Below are positions 22,963 through 32,096 of a stretch of 64,000 nucleotides of DNA, piece by piece (the stretch's first letter is position 1; each line of letters begins with the position of its first letter). The stretch is from RGIG5612 sp045600845 (GTDB lineage: Bacteria > Bacillota > Clostridia > Lachnospirales > Lachnospiraceae): the NCBI GenBank assembly GCA_045600845.1, contig JAZRYR010000011.1:80192-144191 (forward strand), read 5' to 3'. A program made the position numbers and the translations under genes. The notes beneath the pieces are model-generated. The model was given only the letters and a program-made list of their open reading frames with translations. It did not search any database and was not told the DNA's origin.

Positions 22963-23884
22963 ACACGAATCGGTACTTCTCACAGAAACCATTGAGAGTT
23001 TAAATATAAATCCCGAAGGAATTTACGTTGACGGCACTTTAGGCGGAGGCGGACATTCTTACCATATTGCGGAACAGCTGACAAGCGGAAGGCTGATCGG
23101 CATCGATCAGGACGCAGAAGCATTAAAAGCAGCAGAAAGCAGACTTTCTCCCTTCTCTGATAAAGTTTCCCTGATAAAAAGTAATTTTGTGAATATCCAG
23201 AGCGTTTTAAATTCTTTGGGTATTGATGGAGTAGACGGGATACTCCTTGACATTGGTGTTTCTTCTTACCAGATTGACAATCCAGAGAGAGGATTCTCTT
23301 ATCGGGAAGATGCGGTCCTGGATATGCGAATGGACCGGGAAAGACCGATATCCGCCAGAAATATTGTAAACACGTACTCGAAAGAAGAGCTGGCAAGAAT
23401 CATCCGGGATTATGGAGAAGACAACTTCGCGAATAATATCGCAAAGCACATTGTAAACGAAAGAGAAAAGCAGGAAATCGTTACGACCGGCCAGCTTTCC
23501 AGAATTGTAGAGCAGGCAATTCCACAATCGGTCAGAAAAGGAAAGAAAGGTTTTGCAAAGAAAACCTTCCAGGCTTTGAGAATTGAAGTCAATTCGGAAT
23601 TGGATGTATTAAAAGATTCTATTCAGACGATGCTTGATTTATTGAATCCCGGCGGCAGACTTTGCATTATCACCTTCCATTCTCTGGAGGACCGAATCGT
23701 AAAAAACGAGTTCCGAAAAGCAGAAAATCCCTGCACCTGCCCTCCAAATTTTCCGGTATGCACCTGTGGAGCGGTAAGCAAGGGAAAAGTATTAACTAAG
23801 AGGCCTGTCATTCCTTCCGAGGAGGAATGTCAAAGAAATAAAAGAGCAAGCAGCGCAAAGCTAAGAGTGTTCGAGAAAGTATAA
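22952..23884 (+). CDS. rsmH: 16S rRNA m4C1402 methyltransferase
   Basis: The 310-residue protein is RsmH (MraW): HESVLLTETIESLNI at the start, the SAM-binding YVDGTLGGGGHSYHI, LLDIGVSSYQID, and AFKTFQALRIEVN-like KKTFQALRIEVNSELD, ending with RASSAKLRVFEK. It methylates N4 of C1402 in 16S rRNA at the ribosomal P site. The start is TTG 22952, inside the mraZ end by 11 bases, matching the common mraZ-rsmH overlap. The next gene follows after one base. Confidence 0.93.
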   Translation: MEFKHESVLLTETIESLNINPEGIYVDGTLGGGGHSYHIAEQLTSGRLIGIDQDAEALKAAESRLSPFSDKVSLIKSNFVNIQSVLNSLGIDGVDGILLDIGVSSYQIDNPERGFSYREDAVLDMRMDRERPISARNIVNTYSKEELARIIRDYGEDNFANNIAKHIVNEREKQEIVTTGQLSRIVEQAIPQSVRKGKKGFAKKTFQALRIEVNSELDVLKDSIQTMLDLLNPGGRLCIITFHSLEDRIVKNEFRKAENPCTCPPNFPVCTCGAVSKGKVLTKRPVIPSEEECQRNKRASSAKLRVFEKV

Positions 23885-23885
23885 C

Positions 23886-24368
23886 ATGGGAGTCAGAACC
23901 AGAAATGATTCACAACTGAATAATGTTGAAAGAATTTTTACTGAGGGAAATACGGTAAGGGTCGAAGTGATCAGCGAACCAGAAGTAATCCGGCTTCCTC
24001 GTGAAAGAACAGAAAGACAAAAGCAAGTCAGCCGGAAAGTACATAGACAAAAAGTCTTGCTGGCATTCGCCTTAGGGCTGGCCGCAATGGTCTTACTCGT
24101 AGCTTTGTGCGTGGTTATGCTCAACATATCCGGCGAGAACAACGGATTGAAAAAAGAAATCAGCGTTTTGGAAAGCTCCATATCGGAATTGAAAAGCCAG
24201 AACGATTCAAAAGAATATGACCTGAACTGCTCCGTGGATTTAAACTATATTGTGCAGGTCGCTACCGGGGACATGGGAATGGTAAGAAGCTCCTCGGGAC
24301 AAATACGAACTTATAATTCATCAGCTTCTGAATATGTACAACAAGTAGCCGAAATACCAACTGATTGA
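23886..24368 (+). CDS. ftsL: FtsL-like division protein
   Basis: The 160-residue protein has a basic cytoplasmic N-terminus of about 58 residues, a single transmembrane helix (LLAFALGLAAMVLLVALCVV, about 58-77) and an extracytoplasmic leucine-zipper-like part (LKKEISVLESSISELKSQ). This topology and its place between rsmH and ftsI identify it as FtsL, which with DivIC/FtsB and FtsQ activates septal wall synthesis. Sequence identity to model FtsL proteins is low, as is normal. A 13-bp palindrome spans its stop codon. Confidence 0.75.
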   Translation: MGVRTRNDSQLNNVERIFTEGNTVRVEVISEPEVIRLPRERTERQKQVSRKVHRQKVLLAFALGLAAMVLLVALCVVMLNISGENNGLKKEISVLESSISELKSQNDSKEYDLNCSVDLNYIVQVATGDMGMVRSSSGQIRTYNSSASEYVQQVAEIPTD

Positions 24369-24381
24369 AGTTGGTATTTCG
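24350..24381. repeat. 13-bp perfect inverted repeat across the ftsL stop
   Basis: CGAAATACCAACT (24350-24362) and AGTTGGTATTTCG (24369-24381) pair perfectly around a six-base loop that contains the ftsL TGA. There is no T run after it, so it is not a normal terminator. In mRNA it would fold between ftsL and ftsI and might slow exonucleases, tune ftsI translation or bind a regulator. Confidence 0.75.
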
Positions 24382-26224
24382 TTATGTATACAGGTTTGTT
24401 TTTATGACCCGAAAACCGACAAAAAAAGAGAAAAAAACAGAAAATGGCAAGCAGATGATGAAAAAACGATTTAGTAAAGCTACAATCGTTTTTCTGATAC
24501 TGCTGTCTGTTTTGGTTGCCCGTCTGATATGGATTGTGGCTTTTGACGGAGAAAAATATTCAAAAGCAGCGCAGGCACAGTCAGAAACGGAAACCACAAC
24601 ATTGTCCTCCAAACGAGGGGATATTATTGACCGGAACAATGTACAGCTGGTAACCAGTACCAAGGTGTACAATCTGATTCTGGATCCGAAAGTTATTCTG
24701 TCAAAAGAGGATAAGTATCTCGAGCCGACGGTTGCACTGATCAATAAACACTTTGGCATTTCAACCGAAGAACTGAGAGGAAAGATAGCGGATAATCCGA
24801 GAAGCAGTTATATTGTTTTGACGAAAGGCCTGACCTTTTCCGAAGTCGAAGAATTCCTGAATGAAAAAGAAGCGGACCGGAATGTTCGTGGCGTATGGCT
24901 GGAGGATTCCTTCCGGAGAAATTACACCTATGGTACGTTGGCTTCTTCTGTTCTTGGTTTTACTCAGGACAATACCGGCATTTATGGAATTGAAAGCCAG
25001 TACGATGACGAACTGACCGGAAACGACGGTATGGAATATACCTATTTGGACAGCGAAAATAATTTGCAGACGGTGCGGAAAGACCCGGAAGATGGATACA
25101 CGGTCCGGATAACAATGGATTACAATATTCAGGCCATTGTTGAGAAATGGATCGCGGCAAGTCAGGAGGAAACAGAAGCAAAAAATGTCGGCTGTATTAT
25201 TCAAAACCCAAATACGGGAGAAGTTCTGGCAATGGCGGACTCCGGGAATTTCAATCCAAATAATCCAAGAGATCTGACTTATTGTTATACGCAAGAGCAG
25301 ATTGATGCCATGAGCGATCAGGAGGTAACCGATGCTTTAAGCCAGGTCTGGAGGAATTTCTGTGTTACCCAGAGTTATGAACCAGGCTCCACGTTTAAAC
25401 CGTTTACCGTTGCAATAGGAATTGAAGAAAACATTTTAAAACCGACCGATACCTTTGACTGCTATGGCTACGAAACGTTCTTCCCGGAAACACCATGGGA
25501 AAAAGATATTTGGTGTCATAATCGGGATGGATGCGGTACTTTGGATGTAAAGGGTGCTATCGCCCAGTCCTGCAATATTTCCTTGGCACAGATGTCAGAG
25601 AAAATAGGTGTAGATCTTTTCTGCAAATATCAGAGAAAATTTGGTTATGGACAATATACCGGAATCGACCTTCCTAATGAAATGAGTTGTCAGACTTTGC
25701 TTTATAACGAAGGGAATATGACGGTTCTGGACTTGGGAACAAACGCCTTCGGTCAGAACTTCAACACGACCATGATTCAGATGAGTACCGCGTTCTGTTC
25801 TCTGATTAACGGAGGGTATTTATACAGGCCATTTATTGTAAAAGATATTTTCAATTCAAAGAATGAACTGGTAAAAACCAATGAGAAAGTATTGGTTTCC
25901 CAGACGATATCTCAAAGCACCAGCAATTATGTGAAAGAATGCCTGCGTGCAGTTATCACAGAAGGTACGGGCGGACCGGCCGCAGTAGAAGGATACAAAA
26001 TCGCCGGCAAAACCGGTACTGCCCAGAAATATGATAAAGAGGGAGATTATTATGTAATTTCCTTCGAAGGCTTTGCACCTTATGATAATCCGGAAGTCGT
26101 ATGCTATGTAGCAATTGACGAGCCGGCAACAGGTGACGCAAGCCGGTTTTCTTCGGAATTATTTAGTAATATAATGACAGAAGTTTTGTCATATATGAAT
26201 ATAGCGCCAGATGACGTGGGATAG
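24365..26224 (+). CDS. ftsI: Septal transpeptidase, penicillin-binding protein 2/FtsI type
   Basis: The frame gives up to 619 residues. After a Lys-rich tail there is one transmembrane helix (IVFLILLSVLVARLIWIV), a dimerisation domain with RGDIIDRNNVQL, and a transpeptidase domain with the three motifs: catalytic GSTFKPF, SCN, and KTGT. There is no PASTA domain, which favours FtsI over SpoVD. It cross-links peptidoglycan at the septum. The start is uncertain: TTG 24365 lies in the loop of a palindrome, while ATG 24404 lies 39 bases downstream without a clear ribosome-binding site; the second would shorten the protein by 13 residues and keep every domain. Confidence 0.9.
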   Translation: MKLVFRYVYRFVFMTRKPTKKEKKTENGKQMMKKRFSKATIVFLILLSVLVARLIWIVAFDGEKYSKAAQAQSETETTTLSSKRGDIIDRNNVQLVTSTKVYNLILDPKVILSKEDKYLEPTVALINKHFGISTEELRGKIADNPRSSYIVLTKGLTFSEVEEFLNEKEADRNVRGVWLEDSFRRNYTYGTLASSVLGFTQDNTGIYGIESQYDDELTGNDGMEYTYLDSENNLQTVRKDPEDGYTVRITMDYNIQAIVEKWIAASQEETEAKNVGCIIQNPNTGEVLAMADSGNFNPNNPRDLTYCYTQEQIDAMSDQEVTDALSQVWRNFCVTQSYEPGSTFKPFTVAIGIEENILKPTDTFDCYGYETFFPETPWEKDIWCHNRDGCGTLDVKGAIAQSCNISLAQMSEKIGVDLFCKYQRKFGYGQYTGIDLPNEMSCQTLLYNEGNMTVLDLGTNAFGQNFNTTMIQMSTAFCSLINGGYLYRPFIVKDIFNSKNELVKTNEKVLVSQTISQSTSNYVKECLRAVITEGTGGPAAVEGYKIAGKTGTAQKYDKEGDYYVISFEGFAPYDNPEVVCYVAIDEPATGDASRFSSELFSNIMTEVLSYMNIAPDDVG

Positions 26225-26239
26225 CAAAGAGGACATAAT

Positions 26240-27196
26240 ATGAATTGGTTGACTTTAATTGCAGCAGGAATCGCTTTTATAATAGGTGTTGTTCTGGCCC
26301 GGGTTTTTATTCCGGTATTGAAAAAGATGAAATTTGGACAACAGGTCCGTGAAGACGGGCCACAGGCTCACCTGAAAAAATCCGGAGTTCCAACTATGGG
26401 AGGCATCTGCATCGTTATTGCCATGATTGTAGGAATGGCAATATTTATTCCGCAGACAGCTGCTCACACGGTTCCAGTTGCAATCTGCACGGTTCTGTTT
26501 GCTTTGATTGGATTTCTGGATGATTTTTTAAAAATAAAAAAAGCACAATCGGAAGGCTTAAAAGCTTGGCAGAAAATGGCTCTTCAGATCATTTTAATGG
26601 TTGCACTCATGTTGTATGTTGCACTGGGAACCGAAAATGGCACGGCTACAATGATACCATTTTATGGAATGGTAGACCTGAAAGGCTGGTTTTATCCGAT
26701 TGCGGTAGTTGCTATTTTAGGAACGGTAAATGGAGCAAACTTTACGGATGGACTGGACGGGCTGGCAAGCAGTGTAACCATTGTGATTGCTTTATTTTTT
26801 ACTATTGCCACTGCGATGCTCTCCGGCTTTCTGGATCCGGCATCCTTAGCAATGGTGGGTGCTTTAGCTGCTTTTTTGGTTTTCAACCGTTATCCAGCCA
26901 AAATCTTTATGGGCGATACCGGCTCTTTAGCTTTGGGTGGCTATGTAGCAGCAGAAGCTTTTCTTTTAAAAATGCCGATTATGCTGATCTTAGTGGCATT
27001 CATTTATCTGGTCGAAATAATTTCCGTAATTCTGCAGGTTGGTTATTTTAAACTTACTCATGGAAAACGGTTGTTCCGAATGGCTCCGATCCATCATCAT
27101 TTTGAGTTGGGTGGATGGTCCGAGAAAAAAATCGTATTTATGTTCACGGTTATTACATTAGTTTTGTCAATAATAGCCGTATTCGGTATTCGATAA
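26240..27196 (+). CDS. mraY: Phospho-N-acetylmuramoyl-pentapeptide transferase
   Basis: The 318-residue membrane enzyme has about ten helices and the MraY signatures: PTMGGICIVIAM, GFLDDFLK with the Mg-binding Asp pair, NFTDGLDGLASS, FMGDTGSLALGG and the catalytic APIHHHFE. It moves phospho-MurNAc-pentapeptide from UDP to undecaprenyl phosphate, making lipid I at the membrane's inner face. It sits between ftsI and murD with 15-base spacers, so it belongs to the same transcript. Confidence 0.95.
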   Translation: MNWLTLIAAGIAFIIGVVLARVFIPVLKKMKFGQQVREDGPQAHLKKSGVPTMGGICIVIAMIVGMAIFIPQTAAHTVPVAICTVLFALIGFLDDFLKIKKAQSEGLKAWQKMALQIILMVALMLYVALGTENGTATMIPFYGMVDLKGWFYPIAVVAILGTVNGANFTDGLDGLASSVTIVIALFFTIATAMLSGFLDPASLAMVGALAAFLVFNRYPAKIFMGDTGSLALGGYVAAEAFLLKMPIMLILVAFIYLVEIISVILQVGYFKLTHGKRLFRMAPIHHHFELGGWSEKKIVFMFTVITLVLSIIAVFGIR

Positions 27197-27211
27197 TAGA
27201 AGGTAGAAAAA

Positions 27212-28567
27212 ATGGAATTATGTAATAAGAAAATCATGATTTTTGGGATGGGAGTCAGTGGAAAAGGTGTTGCCAGATTACTGAAAAGCCAGGGATCGGA
27301 CATGGTTCTTTATGATGGAAATGAAGAACTGGATAAAGAAGCTTTATTAAAAGAACTGGACCTGGATGGAAAAGCAGAAGTAATTACAGGAAGTCTGACG
27401 GAAGACTCCTTTGAGGACATCGACATTTTGGCTTTAAGTCCTGGTATTTCTGTTAATGCTCCATATGTAAAAATGGCTGCAGAAAAAGGCGTAAAGATTC
27501 TTGGGGAAGTGGAAATTGCTTATGAAATTTCCAAAGGAAGAATGGCTGCCATTACCGGAACCAATGGAAAGACGACGACAACCGCTCTTACCGGAGAAAT
27601 CATGAAGGCGGCCTTTGAAAAAGTTTTTGTTGTTGGAAATATTGGAACAAGCTTTGCATCTGTTGCTACCCAGACAACGGACGATTGTGTCATCGTAGCG
27701 GAAATCTCCAGCTTTCAGTTAGAGTCCATGGATGAATTCCATCCGGAAGTAACGGCTGTTTTAAACCTAACTCCGGATCATTTAGACCGTCATGGAACTT
27801 TTGAAAACTACGCAAAAACGAAAATGCAGATTGCAAAAAAACAGACAAAAGAAGAGAAGTGCATCATTAACTACGATGATGAATATCTCCGGGAATTATC
27901 TCATGAGCTGATACCGGAAGTTCTTTATTTTTCAAGAAAAGATAGGCTGAATAAGGGAATTTGTCTTGTTGACAATTGGATTACCTATAATGACGGAACG
28001 ACAGAAATCCCGATCATTGAAAAAAATGACATGACTCTTCTTGGAGATCATAATACAGAGAATGTTATGGCAGCTTGTGGAATCGCAATTTCCATGGGAG
28101 TAGATATTGAAACCATTGCTGATGTGGTAAGAAATTTTAAGGCAGTAGAACATCGGATTGAATATGTATGTACAAAAAATGGAGTTGCTTACTATAACGA
28201 TTCCAAAGGAACCAATACGGATGCGGCGGCTAAAGCAGTTTCTTCCATGGTTGCACCTACCGTGCTGATTGCCGGAGGCTATGATAAAGGAGCCGATTTT
28301 ACAGAATGGATCGAGGGATTCAACGGTAAAGTAAAAGATATGGTATTAATCGGCCAGACTGCTGAAAAAATCAAAGAAACTGCCTTGAAATGCGGTTTTA
28401 CAAAGATTCATATGTGTGAAGATTTAAAAGCAGCCGTAACAATGTGTGCCCAGTTGGCAGAACCGGGAGATGCGGTTCTTTTATCCCCGGCATGTGCAAG
28501 CTGGGGCCAGTTCAAAAACTATGAACAAAGAGGAAAAATGTTCAAGGAGTTTGCAAACCAGTTATAA
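27212..28567 (+). CDS. murD: UDP-N-acetylmuramoylalanine--D-glutamate ligase
   Basis: The 451-residue ligase has the Mur three-domain plan: an N-terminal UDP-binding Rossmann part (IFGMGVSGKGVARLL), the ATPase domain with GTNGKTTTTALTG, then the C-terminal domain with HRIEYV, NDSKGTNTDA and LSPACASWGQF. MurD adds D-glutamate to UDP-MurNAc-L-Ala. The gene ends 2 bases before ftsW. murC, murG and murB, common in this cluster in other Firmicutes, are not found here. Confidence 0.95.
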   Translation: MELCNKKIMIFGMGVSGKGVARLLKSQGSDMVLYDGNEELDKEALLKELDLDGKAEVITGSLTEDSFEDIDILALSPGISVNAPYVKMAAEKGVKILGEVEIAYEISKGRMAAITGTNGKTTTTALTGEIMKAAFEKVFVVGNIGTSFASVATQTTDDCVIVAEISSFQLESMDEFHPEVTAVLNLTPDHLDRHGTFENYAKTKMQIAKKQTKEEKCIINYDDEYLRELSHELIPEVLYFSRKDRLNKGICLVDNWITYNDGTTEIPIIEKNDMTLLGDHNTENVMAACGIAISMGVDIETIADVVRNFKAVEHRIEYVCTKNGVAYYNDSKGTNTDAAAKAVSSMVAPTVLIAGGYDKGADFTEWIEGFNGKVKDMVLIGQTAEKIKETALKCGFTKIHMCEDLKAAVTMCAQLAEPGDAVLLSPACASWGQFKNYEQRGKMFKEFANQL

Positions 28568-28569
28568 AC

Positions 28570-29787
28570 ATGAAGAGAACGCCGAACCAGCCGGAAATGA
28601 AGCTGATCAAAGTGAATAAAGAGAAAAACATGTTCCGAGGAAGTCTGGATTGGCCTCTTGTTCTTGTGGTGTGTCTTTTATTGGTTTTCGGACTTCTGAT
28701 GTTATATAGTGCCAGCTCTTACAACGCCCAAATAAAATTTGGGAATCCGGCCTTTTATGTGAATAATCAGCTGCGAAATACCGCAATCGGTTTGGCAGTG
28801 ATGTTTATCATAACTTTTATTCCACAAAAATACATAAAGAAAACAACTTTTATTATATATGGGGCATCGGTTGTTGCCATGTTCCTTTTGCTCTCCTCAT
28901 TAGGGGAAGAATACAATGGGGCTACTCGATGGCTGAACCTTAAAATCACCTCTATTCAGCCTTCGGAAATCGTTAAAATCGGCGTAATTTTAGCTTTGGC
29001 TTATCTGATCGGAAAATATGCCCAGTATCTGTACGATGTAAAAATGTTTTATTTCGTATTTGCTTTTTGCGCTTTAGGTGCTATTTTAACCGTTTTCTTA
29101 TCGGATGATCTGGGAACTGGAATAATCATTCTGGGAATCGGTTTTGTTATGCTTTTCATCTCCAGTGAAAAAATCCGTTGGCTGCTGATTACTTATGCGG
29201 GCATCGCCGTTGCCGGAGTTTCTTATATGCTGCTTCGTTCTACGAAACGAGTTCGAATCGAAGCCTGGCTGCACATTGATCAGTATGCAGATGATAAAGG
29301 CTATCAGATTACGCAGGCATTATATGCTATCGGCTCTGGGGGATTTATGGGAAAAGGATTAGGAAAGAGCACACAGAAACTGGGATTTATCCCAGAATCG
29401 GAAAATGACATGATTTTTTCGATCATCTGTGAAGAATTAGGGATTTTAGGAGGAATCCTCCTGATCGCTTTATTTGCCGTGTTGATTTGGAGAATGAAAA
29501 TAATCTGTGAGAAAGCAACGGATACCTTTAGCCGGGTACTGGTTGCCGGAGTCGCTGCCCATATTGCAATCCAGACCTTTATTAATATTGCGGTAGTCTC
29601 AAATCTTCTGCCGAATACCGGAGTACCGCTCCCATTTGTTAGTTATGGGGGATCCGCAGTTATCTTCCTGCTCATGGAAATCGGTCTGGTACTATCCGTC
29701 AGCCGAATCCGGGAGCAGACAACTGACGAAAAACGGCGCACCTATTACCAAAGGGATAAAGAACGAGGACCGGAAAGTATTTTATGA
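28570..29787 (+). CDS. ftsW: Septal glycosyltransferase FtsW (SEDS family)
   Basis: The 405-residue protein has about ten transmembrane helices and SEDS motifs: LMLYSASSYNA, NGATRWLNLK with IQPSEIVKI, SDDLGTGIIILG, and NTGVPLPFVSYGGSA near the end. FtsW polymerises septal glycan with its cognate class B PBP, encoded three genes upstream. The N-terminal 25 residues are basic and cytoplasmic. Its last codons overlap the next start (ATGA), so the FtsQ-like protein is made together with it. Confidence 0.92.
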   Translation: MKRTPNQPEMKLIKVNKEKNMFRGSLDWPLVLVVCLLLVFGLLMLYSASSYNAQIKFGNPAFYVNNQLRNTAIGLAVMFIITFIPQKYIKKTTFIIYGASVVAMFLLLSSLGEEYNGATRWLNLKITSIQPSEIVKIGVILALAYLIGKYAQYLYDVKMFYFVFAFCALGAILTVFLSDDLGTGIIILGIGFVMLFISSEKIRWLLITYAGIAVAGVSYMLLRSTKRVRIEAWLHIDQYADDKGYQITQALYAIGSGGFMGKGLGKSTQKLGFIPESENDMIFSIICEELGILGGILLIALFAVLIWRMKIICEKATDTFSRVLVAGVAAHIAIQTFINIAVVSNLLPNTGVPLPFVSYGGSAVIFLLMEIGLVLSVSRIREQTTDEKRRTYYQRDKERGPESIL

Positions 29788-30332
29788 AAAAGAAAAATCT
29801 CGTTATTATCTCCATAGCGGCAGTCGTGGTGATCACGGCCAGCGTTCTTTTGCTGACCGGAGTGATTCCAATGAAATCCGGAAATGAGGAACTGGAAAAA
29901 GGAAAGGCATTGTGTTATGTGAAATATCTGGATACATATATGCTGATCGATAAAAATAATGTTGTAACCGGAAGCGCAACGGAATGTCCGGAAAACCTTC
30001 CGGAAATCTCCGGTGTATCCTTTGACCATATTATTGTGGGCAAAAAATTTGAACCAAAAGATGAAGAAGCCTATAAATATGCCCTGAAATTAGTCGACTG
30101 CCTCAAAAAGAACTCGTTAAATGTGTCCGAAGTATATGTGGCAGATGATTTGAAAGCCTCTGTTTATGTGGGAAATGTAAAAATCCTGATGGGATCAGAT
30201 GTAAACACAGAAGAAAAAATCAACGATCTGAGAGATTTTTATGATGATCTGGTCCAGCTGAACGGAACTTTGGATATGCAGGAACTGAGTAAAAATAATA
30301 TCGGATATTCCTTTCGGCAGAACAAAGAATAA
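29784..30332 (+). CDS. Small FtsQ/DivIB-like division protein
   Basis: The 182-residue protein has a short basic N-terminus, one transmembrane helix (LVIISIAAVVVITASVLLLTG) and an extracytoplasmic domain that includes YVKYLDTYMLIDKNNVV, ISGVSFDHIIVGKKF and INDLRDFYDDL. The pattern resembles the beta domain of FtsQ/DivIB, but a full POTRA domain seems absent and the length is below the usual 250 or more. Its place between ftsW and ftsZ supports a divisome role, linking FtsL/FtsB-type partners. I leave the symbol blank because sequence similarity is weak. Confidence 0.6.
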   Translation: MKKKNLVIISIAAVVVITASVLLLTGVIPMKSGNEELEKGKALCYVKYLDTYMLIDKNNVVTGSATECPENLPEISGVSFDHIIVGKKFEPKDEEAYKYALKLVDCLKKNSLNVSEVYVADDLKASVYVGNVKILMGSDVNTEEKINDLRDFYDDLVQLNGTLDMQELSKNNIGYSFRQNKE

Positions 30333-30337
30333 AAAAG

Positions 30338-30366
30338 TTGAAATTTGCAATAAATAAAAGTATTAT
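30338..30366 (+). promoter_or_regulatory. ftsZ: Promoter of ftsZ
   Basis: TTGAAA and TATTAT are 17 bases apart, placed between the FtsQ-like gene and ftsZ. This gives ftsZ its own supply of transcript besides read-through from the mraZ operon. Confidence 0.7.
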
Positions 30367-30402
30367 ATATCTGTAAAAAAATAAACAGAGAGGATTAGAC
30401 TC

Positions 30403-31617
30403 ATGTCAGAATTTGAATATGGTGATTCCGTACGTGGTGCCAGAATCGTTGTTATTGGCGTCGGCGGAGCTGGAAATAACGCAGTAAACAGAATGATGGA
30501 TGACGGTATGCAGATGGTAGAGTTCCTTGCAGTCAATACAGACCGTCAGATTTTACAGACTTGTAAAGCGCCTGTTACGATACAGATCGGAGAAAAGATT
30601 ACAAAGGGTCTTGGTGCCGGAGCTCAGCCTGAAGTTGGACAGAAGGCGGCAGAAGAGAGTATGGAAATGATCCAGAAGGCTATTGCTGGTGCAGATATGG
30701 TATTCCTGACCTGCGGTATGGGTGGCGGAACTGGAACAGGTGCTACTCCGGTTATCGCGAAAATTGCAAAAGATATGGATATCCTTACTGTTGCAATCGT
30801 TACAAAGCCTTTTAAGTTTGAAAATAAAACCCGTATGAACAACGCTATTATGGGTATTGAAAGATTAAAAGAAGTTGTTGATACATTAATCGTTATTCCA
30901 AACGATAAACTTCTTGAAATTGTTGATAGACGAACTTCTATTCAGGATGCATTCAAGAAGGCAGATGAAGTTCTCCAGCAGTCGGTAAGAGGTATTACGG
31001 ACCTGATTAACGTACCTGCTCTTATTAATCTGGACTTTGCAGATGTAAGAACCGTTATGCATGATAAAGGTATCGCACATATCGGTATCGGTACAGGCAC
31101 TGGTGATGACAAGGCAGAAGAAGCTGTTAAATATGCTGTTACTTCTCCTCTTCTGGAGACAAACATCCGTGGCGCTTCCCATGTTATTATTAACATTTCC
31201 GGTGATATTTCCCTTATCGAAGCAAACGATGCTGCTTCCTACGTTCAGGATCTTGCCGGAGACGGAGCAAACATCATCTTTGGTGCCAGATATGAAGAAG
31301 AACCTTCCGATACCTGCACAATTACCGTTATTGCTACCGGCATTAATGATAATACCATCCGTATGGCAGGCGGAAATACTCCAATAACAAGACCTGTAAG
31401 ACCGCAGATGCCTCAGCAGCCTGCACAGCCACAGGAAGAAAAACCTTTCGTTGTTAAATCAGAACCAGAAGAGCAGCCGGTACAGGAAGCTGTAGAAGAA
31501 CCAGAACCAGTTCAGCCACAGCCGAAACGTCCATTAAGCTTTAATGTTCCAAGACAGCCAAAGACCACCGTTCAGGAGCAGGATATTACAATTCCAGACT
31601 TCCTGAAGAGAAGATAA
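30403..31617 (+). CDS. ftsZ: Cell division GTPase FtsZ
   Basis: The 404-residue protein carries the tubulin signature GGGTGTGATP, the nucleotide-binding GVGGAGNNAVNRM near residues 20-32, and the T7 loop NLDFADVRTVM that completes the GTPase of the neighbouring subunit. A Pro/Glu/Gln-rich linker (about residues 325-385) leads to the C-terminal peptide ITIPDFLKRR, which binds membrane tethers. AGAGAGG precedes the ATG. It polymerises into the division ring. Dedicated promoter and terminator flank it. Confidence 0.97.
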   Translation: MSEFEYGDSVRGARIVVIGVGGAGNNAVNRMMDDGMQMVEFLAVNTDRQILQTCKAPVTIQIGEKITKGLGAGAQPEVGQKAAEESMEMIQKAIAGADMVFLTCGMGGGTGTGATPVIAKIAKDMDILTVAIVTKPFKFENKTRMNNAIMGIERLKEVVDTLIVIPNDKLLEIVDRRTSIQDAFKKADEVLQQSVRGITDLINVPALINLDFADVRTVMHDKGIAHIGIGTGTGDDKAEEAVKYAVTSPLLETNIRGASHVIINISGDISLIEANDAASYVQDLAGDGANIIFGARYEEEPSDTCTITVIATGINDNTIRMAGGNTPITRPVRPQMPQQPAQPQEEKPFVVKSEPEEQPVQEAVEEPEPVQPQPKRPLSFNVPRQPKTTVQEQDITIPDFLKRR

Positions 31618-31635
31618 GTATTTGAAAGCAAGGCT

Positions 31636-31660
31636 AGGCCGGCTAACAGCCGGCCTTTTC
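31636..31660 (+). terminator. Intrinsic terminator of ftsZ
   Basis: AGGCCGGCT and AGCCGGCCT pair perfectly around a three-base loop, followed by a T run. The stem is very GC-rich. Confidence 0.9.
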
Positions 31661-31718
31661 TTATGAAAAAGGCAAAAAGAAAAAGACCCTGATCAGCAGC
31701 AAAAAATAAAAATAATTG

Positions 31719-31747
31719 TTGCAAAACACATGCTGCTGCTGTATTAT
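31719..31747 (+). promoter_or_regulatory. groS: Promoter of groESL
   Basis: TTGCAA and TATTAT are separated by 17 bases just upstream of the CIRCE element, so HrcA bound there would block early transcription. Confidence 0.7.
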
Positions 31748-31758
31748 AAAAACAAAGT

Positions 31759-31785
31759 TTAGCACTCATTGAGTAAGAGTGCTAA
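31759..31785. promoter_or_regulatory. CIRCE operator (HrcA site)
   Basis: TTAGCACTC, nine bases, GAGTGCTAA: an exact match to the CIRCE inverted repeat. HrcA represses groESL through it and is relieved when the chaperonin is overloaded, as in heat shock. hrcA itself is not in the window. Confidence 0.97.
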
Positions 31786-31809
31786 TAAAACGAAGGAGGA
31801 CGTATTAAG

Positions 31810-32082
31810 ATGAAATTAGTTCCATTAGGAGACAGAGTTGTTCTTGAACAATTAGCAGCTGAAGAAACAACAGCATCCGGTATCGTATTACCAGGACAGG
31901 CTCAGGAAAAACCTCAGCAGGCAAAAGTTGTTGCTGTAGGCCCTGGCACAGAAGAAGTTAAAATGCAGGTTAAGGTAGGCGACGCAGTTATCTACTCAAA
32001 ATATGCTGGAACAGAAGTGAAATTAGACGACAAAGAATACGTTGTTGTTCGTCATGACGATATTCTTGCAATCGTTAAATAA
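31810..32082 (+). CDS. groS: Co-chaperonin GroES
   Basis: The 90-residue protein is a typical GroES (usual length about 94): LVPLGDRVVLEQ at the start, the mobile-loop region EETTASGIVLPGQA that binds GroEL, VVAVGPGT, and the ending EYVVVRHDDILAIV. It caps the GroEL cavity during folding. GAAGGAGG precedes it. The CIRCE element and promoter are directly upstream; groEL follows after 14 bases. Confidence 0.97.
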   Translation: MKLVPLGDRVVLEQLAAEETTASGIVLPGQAQEKPQQAKVVAVGPGTEEVKMQVKVGDAVIYSKYAGTEVKLDDKEYVVVRHDDILAIVK

Positions 32083-32096
32083 TAGGAGGCAAATAA

